Positions 14,087-21,825 of a stretch of DNA of 21,825 nucleotides are shown here, in pieces. The stretch's first letter is position 1. Each line of letters opens with the position of its first letter. The position numbers and the translations under genes were made by a program. The notes beneath the pieces are model-generated. The model was not told where the DNA came from and searched no databases. It was given only the letters and a program-made list of their open reading frames with translations. The stretch is from Methyloceanibacter sp. (GTDB lineage Bacteria > Pseudomonadota > Alphaproteobacteria > Rhizobiales > Methyloligellaceae), in contig JALHTP010000015.1 in the NCBI GenBank assembly GCA_022865725.1, positions 1 through 21,825 of the forward strand, written 5' to 3'.

Positions 14087-15061
14087 TTGGGCGCCGGCAA
14101 AGGAACCTCAGGCGGGAAAGGCGCTTCGGAGCTCGCGCTTTTCCTCGACATGCTCAGCGCCGAACGCGGCGCGGCTTCCAACACGATCGAGGCCTATACG
14201 CGGGACCTGTCCGAGTTCCTCGCCTTCCTCGCCGTCAAGGGCAAGGACGCGAACGACGCTTCGCCGGAGCAGCTCCGCGCCTTTCTGGCAGGGCTGGCGC
14301 GGAAAGGCCTCGCGCCCACCTCCCGCGCACGCAAGCTCTCCGCCATCCGCCAGTTCTTCCGCTTTCTGCTCGCCGAAGGTTTGCGCGGCGACGACCCATG
14401 CTCTGCCATCGATAGTCCGCGGCTCGGGCGGCCGTTGCCTAAGATCCTCTCTCTCGCCGAGGTCGAGACCCTGCTCGAGACCGCCAAGGATGCGAGCGAG
14501 CGGGCGGCCGACGGCACGCCAAGGCGGCGCGCGCTCAGGCTCTACGCGGCGCTCGAGACGCTCTACGCCACGGGGCTTCGCGTGTCCGAGCTGATCTCGC
14601 TGCCGCGCGGCGTGCTCATCGCCGACGACCGGGTGCTCACCGTCAAGGGCAAAGGCGGCCGCGAGCGGCTCGTTCCTCTGAACGAGGCGGCACGCGCAGG
14701 CTTGGTCGCCCATCTTGCCGCGGTCCGCGAGGACGAGGTCAAGGGGAGGGGCGTCTCGCCTTGGCTGTTCCCGTCAGCCGGAGGCCAGCATCTGACCCGC
14801 CAGCGCTTCGGCCAGGAGCTGAAGGCGCTCGCTTCTGCCGCCGGGATCGAGCCCGCCCGCGTCTCGCCGCATGTGCTGCGGCACGCCTTTGCCAGCCATC
14901 TCCTGGAGCGGGGCGCGGATCTGCGCACGGTACAGCAGCTTCTCGGCCACGCCGATATTTCCACCACGCAGATCTATACCCATGTCATAGAGGAGCGGCT
15001 GAGACGCCTCGTCGAACAGCATCACCCCCTGGCTCAGGCACATTTAACCAAGCGGGGCTAG
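14087..15061 (+). CDS. xerD: Site-specific tyrosine recombinase XerD
   Basis: A 324-residue tyrosine recombinase. The N-terminal SAM-like DNA-binding domain (about 10-100, SNTIEAYTRDLSEFLAFL) precedes the catalytic domain with all active-site residues: R165 in ATGLRVSEL, K189 in KGKGGRERLVPL, H262 and R265 in PHVLRHAFASHLLE, H288 in LLGHADISTTQIYTHV and the nucleophile Y297. XerD works with XerC at dif to resolve chromosome dimers; the XerD rather than XerC call rests on overall resemblance and neighbourhood. The start is a TTG at 14087 with AAAGG eight bases upstream, which suits the N-terminus. It stands beside accA as in many Hyphomicrobiales, and nothing suggests a mobile integrase. Confidence 0.9.
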   Translation: MGAGKGTSGGKGASELALFLDMLSAERGAASNTIEAYTRDLSEFLAFLAVKGKDANDASPEQLRAFLAGLARKGLAPTSRARKLSAIRQFFRFLLAEGLRGDDPCSAIDSPRLGRPLPKILSLAEVETLLETAKDASERAADGTPRRRALRLYAALETLYATGLRVSELISLPRGVLIADDRVLTVKGKGGRERLVPLNEAARAGLVAHLAAVREDEVKGRGVSPWLFPSAGGQHLTRQRFGQELKALASAAGIEPARVSPHVLRHAFASHLLERGADLRTVQQLLGHADISTTQIYTHVIEERLRRLVEQHHPLAQAHLTKRG

Positions 15062-15192
15062 ACTGGCCTTTTCGGGGCTCGCGGGTTGACAGAGCTCCCC
15101 TGCCAAGGCCACTTACAACCACATTCCCGTTGCCTTATTTGTCTTCTCGAAACCTGCCGGGGACAAGCTCCCTAAGGGCATAGCCAAGCCGA
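15062..15192 (+). promoter_or_regulatory. xerD-accA gap with possible -35 element
   Basis: A perfect TTGACA lies at 15086-15091, but no good -10 hexamer is present at the standard distance, so an accA promoter here is only tentative. I see no gene in the gap. Confidence 0.25.
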
Positions 15193-16146
15193 ATGCGAAC
15201 CTATCTCGATTTCGAAAAGCCGATCGCCGAACTCGAAAGCAAGGTCGCCCAGCTGAAAGCGCTGGCCGCCGAGCAGCGCTCAGTCTCGATCGAAGAGGAG
15301 CTTGCCAAGCTCGAGGCCAAGGCGCGCGACGCCTTGGAGGAGACCTATTCCGGCCTCACCCCCTGGCAGAAGACGCAAGTCGCCCGCCATCCCGAGCGTC
15401 CGCATTTCCGGCATTATATCGAAACGCTGGTGGAGGATTTCACGCCGCTCGCCGGCGACCGCTTCTTCGCCGAGGACCAGGCGATCATCGGCGGCATTGG
15501 CCGGCTTCGGGGCCGCTCGGCGATGGTCATCGGGCATGAGAAAGGCTCCGACACCGAAGGCCGCATCAAGCATAATTTCGGCATGGCCCGGCCCGAAGGC
15601 TACCGCAAGGCGGCGCGGCTGATGGAACTGGCCGACCGCTTCCAGCTCCCGGTGGTGAGCCTCGTCGATACGGCCGGCGCCTATCCCGGCATCGGCGCCG
15701 AGGAACGGGGTCAGGCCGAGGCCATCGCCCGCTGCACCGATTGCTGCTTGAGCATCGGCGTGCCGATCGTCTCCGTCATCATCGGCGAGGGGGGCTCGGG
15801 CGGCGCGGTCGCCATCGCCACCGCCAACCGCATCTATATGCTCGAGCACTCGATCTACACGGTCGCTTCGCCCGAGGCCGCGGCCTCGATCCTGTGGAAG
15901 GATTCCACCCGCGCCGTCGATGCGGCGACCAATATGAAGATCACCGCCCAGGATCTGCTCAGGCTCGGCATTATCGATGGAATCATCGCCGAGCCGATCG
16001 GCGGGGCGCATCGGGACGGGGTCGAGGTAGTGCGCGCGGCAGGCGACACCATCGTCCAGGCGCTCGCCTCCTATGACGACCTCACTCCGGCCGAGATTCG
16101 CAAACAACGGCGCGAAAAATTCCTGGCCATGGGCCGCACGGCCTAA
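15193..16146 (+). CDS. accA: Acetyl-CoA carboxylase carboxyltransferase subunit alpha
   Basis: A 317-residue protein opening with MRTYLDFEKPIAELESKV, a coiled N-terminal helix, followed by the carboxyltransferase core: RPHFRHYIETLVEDFTPLAG, GHEKGSDTEGRIKHNFGMAR, VSLVDTAGAYPGIGAEERGQ, IIGEGGSGGAVAIA and YTVASPEAAASILWKD. With AccD it transfers the carboxyl group from biotin to acetyl-CoA, making malonyl-CoA for fatty-acid synthesis in the cytoplasm. The length is typical and no residue looks missing. The Shine-Dalgarno is weak. It follows xerD after about 130 nt; accD is not in the window. An A/T palindrome with a T-run lies 15 nt after the stop. Confidence 0.97.
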   Translation: MRTYLDFEKPIAELESKVAQLKALAAEQRSVSIEEELAKLEAKARDALEETYSGLTPWQKTQVARHPERPHFRHYIETLVEDFTPLAGDRFFAEDQAIIGGIGRLRGRSAMVIGHEKGSDTEGRIKHNFGMARPEGYRKAARLMELADRFQLPVVSLVDTAGAYPGIGAEERGQAEAIARCTDCCLSIGVPIVSVIIGEGGSGGAVAIATANRIYMLEHSIYTVASPEAAASILWKDSTRAVDAATNMKITAQDLLRLGIIDGIIAEPIGGAHRDGVEVVRAAGDTIVQALASYDDLTPAEIRKQRREKFLAMGRTA

Positions 16147-16161
16147 AACCCGGGGGACGCC

Positions 16162-16181
16162 CAAAAAAGCGCCATTTTTTG
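16162..16181 (+). terminator. Possible accA terminator (A/T hairpin with T-run)
   Basis: CAAAAAA (16162-16168), loop GCGCCA and TTTTTTG (16175-16181) form a perfect but AT-only stem 15 nt after the accA stop. The run of six T suits termination, but the stem is weak, so this is tentative. It is symmetrical and could also be a protein-binding site. Confidence 0.35.
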
Positions 16182-16206
16182 AGTCCACCTGCACCCGGAG
16201 CAGGCT

Positions 16207-16212
16207 TATAAT
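16207..16212 (+). promoter_or_regulatory. Perfect -10 hexamer upstream of first L,D-transpeptidase
   Basis: TATAAT at 16207-16212 is an exact -10 consensus in otherwise GC-rich DNA. No good -35 is found at 16-19 bases. A TTGAGT lies 22 bases upstream, which is too far. A promoter for the following gene is plausible, giving a leader of roughly 100 nt. Confidence 0.4.
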
Positions 16213-16316
16213 ATTGCGCAAATCGGGGGAGCCGAAGCGCGGCGCCGCCAGAAGCGCTAACTTCGCCTTAACCCGCCAGCGCCGATCTTGGCCGAGCGTC
16301 GCAAGGGGCACTGCGT

Positions 16317-17255
16317 ATGCTTCGTTCAAGCTTTGTCACGGCCGTGATAACGGCGTGCGTGGTGGCTTCGGCCGCCGCGCTGTCCGGCTGCGGCCAGTTT
16401 TCGCCGATTTATTTGAAGCCGCTTTCGCCGCGAACGCAGGCGCTGCTTGCCGAGAAGGGCATGACCGAGGAGCAGCCCGTCCTCATCCGCATCTTCAAGG
16501 CCGAGTCCGAGCTCGAAGTGTGGAAGGCGAGGGACGACGGCCGCTTCTATTTGTTCAAGACCTATCCGATCTGCAGCTATTCCGGCGGGCTCGGCCCGAA
16601 GGTCGAGCAAGGCGACCGGCAGGCGCCGGAGGGCTTCTATCTCGTCTCGCTGAATCAGATGAACCCGAGGAGCAAATATCACCTCTCCTTCGACGTCGGT
16701 TTTCCCAACAGTTATGACAAGGCCTATGGCCGCACCGGGCAGAACATCATGGTGCATGGCGACTGCACCTCGGCCGGCTGCTACGCCATGACCGACGCCG
16801 TGGTCGAGGAGATCTTCATCCTCGTGCGGGAGGCGCTCCAGGCCGGACAGCCGGCGTTCCAGATTCAGGCCTATCCGTTCCGCATGACGGCCGCCAACTT
16901 GACGGCCCACAAGGACGACAAATGGTACGATTTCTGGAAGAACCTGAAGGAAGGCTACGATTATTTCGAGATCAGCCACATGCCGCCTAAGGTGGCCGTC
17001 TGCGAGAAGCGCTATCTGATCAATGCCTCCTTCGTGAATAATGCCAGGCCCGATCCGGCCGGCAAATGTCCGGCCTATCAGAGGCTGCCGGTCTCCCGCG
17101 CGCCCGCCATGCAGCAAGCCTCCACCAAACCCGCCAACAAGGGCGACTCCGCCGCGCTGGCGAAGCCGCTCGGCAGCGTGCTCGGCTTGAGCTTCGGACC
17201 CTCGAAGCCCGCCTATAGCGCCTTCACGCTTGGGCCTGCCACGCCCGGCCGGTAG
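16317..17255 (+). CDS. L,D-transpeptidase family lipoprotein (YafK-like)
   Basis: A 312-residue protein. A hydrophobic N-terminus ends in a lipobox, LSGC, with C25 as the likely lipidated residue, so it is probably membrane-anchored in the periplasm. The YkuD/L,D-transpeptidase domain follows: VLIRIFKAESELEVWK, TYPICSYSGGLGPK, GDRQAPEGFYLVS, then the active site MVHGDCTSAGCYAMTD with H147 and catalytic C155. The pattern is closest to the YafK subgroup, whose E. coli member (DpaA) cleaves Braun lipoprotein from peptidoglycan; whether this one cuts or cross-links is unknown. A Pro/Ser/Ala-rich C-terminal tail (about 255-312) is absent from the next gene's product. AAGGGG lies ten bases before the ATG. 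A close paralogue starts 90 nt downstream. Confidence 0.9.
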   Translation: MLRSSFVTAVITACVVASAAALSGCGQFSPIYLKPLSPRTQALLAEKGMTEEQPVLIRIFKAESELEVWKARDDGRFYLFKTYPICSYSGGLGPKVEQGDRQAPEGFYLVSLNQMNPRSKYHLSFDVGFPNSYDKAYGRTGQNIMVHGDCTSAGCYAMTDAVVEEIFILVREALQAGQPAFQIQAYPFRMTAANLTAHKDDKWYDFWKNLKEGYDYFEISHMPPKVAVCEKRYLINASFVNNARPDPAGKCPAYQRLPVSRAPAMQQASTKPANKGDSAALAKPLGSVLGLSFGPSKPAYSAFTLGPATPGR

Positions 17256-17345
17256 CGGAAGCGAGAGGTCAGAATTCCGACGCGAAGGACCTATACTGCG
17301 TCGTCCCGATTTCTGGTGCCCGGCTTCTGATTTCTGGTTTCTGGC
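17256..17345 (+). other. Gap between the two L,D-transpeptidase genes with TTTCTG repeats
   Basis: The 90-base gap ends in GATTTCTGGTGCCC, then CTTCTGATTTCTGGTTTCTG, directly before the second gene. There is no Shine-Dalgarno. A TATACT at 17292-17297 might be a -10 element but lacks a good -35. The TTTCTG motif resembles the ATTTCTGATTTCTG at 373-388. Confidence 0.4.
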
Positions 17346-18182
17346 ATGCGGCAAGCCTTCACCCTGCTCATCATCCTGGCGCTCGCCGGCGCGGGCATCT
17401 ATCTGCTCACGCCCGAAGGGCGGCAATTGATCGACCGCGCGCGCATCTACATGACGCGCGCCGACTACCAAGCCCGCTTCCGCGCAGGCGAGACTCTGCC
17501 CGGTACGCCCGACCTCGCACGTATCGACGAACGGCTTGCGGCGGTTGGCGTCGGCATGGGCGTGCCGGTCTATCTCCGCATCTTCAAGCTCGAACACGAG
17601 CTTGAGATTTGGGTCGAGAAGGACGGCCGCTTCGTCCGCTTCGCCACCTATCCGATCTGCCTCTGGTCGGGGCGGCTCGGGCCGAAGCTGAAAGAGGGCG
17701 ATCGCCAGGCGCCGGAGGGCTTCTACACGGTCGCAGCCGATCAGCTCAATCCGAACAGCCGCATGCATCGCTCGTTCAGTCTCGGCTTCCCCAATCTGTT
17801 CGACCAGGCGCATGGACGCACCGGATCTTTCCTTATGGTGCATGGCGGCTGCGCCTCGATCGGCTGCTATGCCGTGACCGATCCCGCCGTCGACGAGATT
17901 TGGCGTCTCGTGACGGCCGCGCTCGACAAGGGCGAGGGGCGCTTTCCGGTCCACGTCTTCCCGTTCCGCATGAGCGAGAGCAATGTCAGGGCGCGGAGAG
18001 GCTCACCGTGGGACGGCTTCTGGGCCGATTTGAAGAAGGGCTACGACCTTTTCGAGCAGAGCTGGCTGCCGCCAGTGGTCAGCGTGTGCCAAGGCCGCTA
18101 CGTGTTCGCACCCGGAAGCGTTGAGACCGTCGGAGGCCCCATCGAGGAGCGCTGCCCGCCTGAAGTGGCCGGCGACATTTAG
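17346..18182 (+). CDS. L,D-transpeptidase family protein, paralogue with N-terminal membrane anchor
   Basis: A 278-residue protein with an N-terminal hydrophobic helix (about 5-21) but no lipobox, so it is likely anchored by an uncleaved helix. The catalytic domain parallels the preceding gene block by block: VYLRIFKLEHELEIW, TYPICLWSGRLGPK, GDRQAPEGFYTV, HGRTG, and the active site MVHGGCASIGCYAVTD with H166 and C174, then PFRMSESN and KKGYDLFE. It should act on peptidoglycan or a peptidoglycan-linked protein in the periplasm. The high similarity and adjacency indicate a tandem duplication followed by divergence of both ends. The ATG at 17346 has an in-frame TGA shortly upstream, which fixes the start, yet no ribosome binding site is visible. 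Confidence 0.88.
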   Translation: MRQAFTLLIILALAGAGIYLLTPEGRQLIDRARIYMTRADYQARFRAGETLPGTPDLARIDERLAAVGVGMGVPVYLRIFKLEHELEIWVEKDGRFVRFATYPICLWSGRLGPKLKEGDRQAPEGFYTVAADQLNPNSRMHRSFSLGFPNLFDQAHGRTGSFLMVHGGCASIGCYAVTDPAVDEIWRLVTAALDKGEGRFPVHVFPFRMSESNVRARRGSPWDGFWADLKKGYDLFEQSWLPPVVSVCQGRYVFAPGSVETVGGPIEERCPPEVAGDI

Positions 18183-18303
18183 GCCGCCGGCAAAAGCCGT
18201 CAAGCATGATTTCCGTCGCCCGATGTCGCATCCCTGGCCGGCCGAGACGCGCTAAGATGCGGTTGCTGCGTCGCGTTTAGTTTGCATACAGGGGGGAAAG
18301 CTC
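18183..18303. other. Gap before small acidic secreted protein
   Basis: This gap holds a strong purine tract, GGGGGGAAAG (18291-18300), which serves as the ribosome binding site of the next gene. I found no convincing promoter hexamers and no gene. Confidence 0.4.
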
Positions 18304-18600
18304 ATGCCGATTCGAACTGCGCTCATGGCTTGCGTGCTTGCGTTTGGGACTTTGGCCACCACGACGGCCTACGCGGGCGAGTATGGCGGTTTCGGCCCGA
18401 GCGATACGGATACGCAAGAGATCGGGTCCGATCCAAATACGGGCGGCGCGACACCCGATGACTACCAAAACATGGAGTCCATCCAACAGCAGACCCAGGA
18501 TCAGCAAGACACTTATGGCAGCGCCGGGTCGCAGCAGGACGCCGTGGAGCAGGGAGAGGGCAATCAGGGAGAAGACAATGACGTGGAGGACGGCCACTAG
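18304..18600 (+). CDS. Small, highly acidic, Gln-rich secreted protein of unknown function
   Basis: A 98-residue protein. A clear signal peptide (MPIRTALMACVLAFGTLATT, cleavage after AYA at 24) precedes a mature part of 74 residues with no Lys or Arg at all, 18 Asp/Glu and 12 Gln. It is low-complexity and probably disordered. I recognise no family. The purine-rich GGGGGGAAAG just before the ATG and the proper signal peptide argue that it is real. It follows the L,D-transpeptidase pair on the same strand by about 120 nt and is convergent with secA (27 nt between stops). A role in the periplasm or cell surface, for example cation binding, is only a guess. Confidence 0.7.
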   Translation: MPIRTALMACVLAFGTLATTTAYAGEYGGFGPSDTDTQEIGSDPNTGGATPDDYQNMESIQQQTQDQQDTYGSAGSQQDAVEQGEGNQGEDNDVEDGH

Positions 18601-18627
18601 AGCCGCGCCGCGCGTCTGGTCCCGCGA

Positions 18628-21402
<2,775 letters not shown>

Positions 21403-21500
21403 GGTCGTTTAGCCTCTTGAGCGCAGGCGATTTCCGGGGGCGATGCCCATGAAAGCCCTAGGAAAGCGTCGAAAAAATGCCGGGGAACTAACGCTGCTGA

Positions 21501-21529
21501 GACATAAGAGGGCGTCCTACCCTTGTCAA
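21501..21529 (-). promoter_or_regulatory. Sigma70-type promoter for secA
   Basis: On the minus strand, TTGACA (complement of 21524-21529), a spacer of exactly 17 bases and TATGTC (complement of 21501-21506) form a good promoter. Transcription should begin near 21494, leaving a leader of roughly 90 nt before the secA ATG. Confidence 0.65.
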
Positions 21530-21565
21530 CGCGACGGAACCTCCGCCGAGCCGCTGCCGCTCGTC

Positions 21566-21588
21566 ATGCCCGGACTTGATCCGGGCAT
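21566..21588. repeat. REP-like palindrome 1
   Basis: ATGCCCGGA (21566-21574), loop CTTGA and TCCGGGCAT (21580-21588) form a perfect 9-bp hairpin, embedded in CGTCATGCCCGGACTTGATC. This type of element is very common between genes of alphaproteobacteria. It lies upstream of the secA promoter. Confidence 0.75.
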
Positions 21589-21630
21589 CCATGCCGTCAC
21601 CTCTCAGAAGTTGAAGCGCCAGTGGAATGG

Positions 21631-21714
21631 ATTGCCGGGCCTTCGCCCGCCGAAGGCTTCGGTCGTCGAGACAATTTCAGCGCTTCGGCCCGCAGGCGGG
21701 TCAAGCCCGGCAAT
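21631..21714. repeat. REP-like palindrome 2, long stem with insert
   Basis: ATTGCCGGGC (21631-21640) pairs exactly with GCCCGGCAAT (21705-21714), and CCCGCC (21646-21651) pairs with GGCGGG (21695-21700). Between them is a small palindrome, GAAGGCTTC (21652-21660), and about 35 bases of spacer. It appears to be a composite of the same repeat class as the neighbour, possibly two half-elements around an insert. Confidence 0.7.
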
Positions 21715-21734
21715 GACGAAATCCGGGATGGAGA

Positions 21735-21825
21735 CTAAGCCGGCGTCTTGGAGGGGGCTTCCCGGCGGATGCGGCCGATCTCGTCGAGCTGCTTCTGCAA
21801 CGAAAGCTTGCTCAATTTGTCGAGC
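21735..21825 (-). CDS. 3' end of an unidentified protein (partial)
   Basis: On the minus strand the last 29 codons read LDKLSKLSLQKQLDEIGRIR then REAPSKTPA and a TAG at 21735-21737. The helical, charged composition and the GC-rich third positions look like a real C-terminus, and the strand matches secA. The rest lies beyond the window edge, so no family can be named. The stop is followed directly by the REP-like elements. Confidence 0.5.
   Translation of the reverse strand, partial: LDKLSKLSLQKQLDEIGRIRREAPSKTPA

Larger units (their letters stand above)
21403..21734. other. secA upstream region with promoter and REP-like palindromes
   Basis: About 330 bases without a gene. The part next to secA is its leader and promoter. 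The distal part (21562-21720) is filled by two palindromic repeats described separately. Confidence 0.6.

Noticed and set aside
16326..17954. A 542-codon minus-strand ORF spanning both L,D-transpeptidase genes and their gap
   Set aside because: Both plus-strand proteins have complete active sites and plausible N-termini; the antisense ORF resembles nothing.
18277..18597. A hydrophobic minus-strand ORF of 106 codons opposite the acidic secreted protein
   Set aside because: Its hydrophobic runs are the complement of Gln/Asp/Glu codons on the plus strand. The plus-strand gene has a signal peptide and a good ribosome binding site.

Overview
The window looks like a core-genome stretch of a GC-rich alphaproteobacterium of the Hyphomicrobiales (Rhizobiales). 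The evidence is the gene content and order: an SUV3-type helicase followed by an S4 protein, rpmB, cobS-cobT-dnaJ-bolA, aroK-aroB-CNNM/CorC, then xerD, accA and secA. A palindromic repeat after cobT also resembles one I remember from Bradyrhizobium/Rhodopseudomonas-type genomes. The family cannot be fixed by eye.

Layout. 1-200 holds a broken N-terminal piece of an IS5-family transposase. 381-4780 is a minus-strand run: a DUF3108 secreted protein, an RNA/DNA helicase and a small S4 RNA-binding protein, with an unusual palindromic leader before the helicase. rpmB is divergent from this run and has a good sigma70-type promoter. 5300-10085 is a second minus-strand block: dnaJ-like, cobS, cobT and a secreted phytase-like esterase. 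bolA is divergent from dnaJ. 10458-13542 is a compact aroK-aroB-CNNM/CorC operon with ATGA start/stop overlaps. The plus strand then carries a small membrane protein, xerD, accA, two tandem L,D-transpeptidase paralogues and a very acidic small secreted protein. secA follows on the minus strand behind a clear promoter and REP-like palindromes, and the 3' end of an unidentified gene reaches the window edge.

How the genes work together. Most are housekeeping: shikimate pathway (aroK, aroB), fatty-acid initiation (accA), chromosome dimer resolution (xerD), ribosome (rpmB), protein export (secA), aerobic cobaltochelatase subunits (cobS, cobT) and envelope remodelling (the L,D-transpeptidases). I see no CRISPR array, phage, toxin-antitoxin or defence system, and no rRNA or tRNA gene.

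I did not find a convincing undescribed system. The best candidates for a second look are the helicase leader palindrome, the differently anchored L,D-transpeptidase pair with the neighbouring acidic secreted protein, the overlapping small ORF before xerD, and the interspersed repeats.
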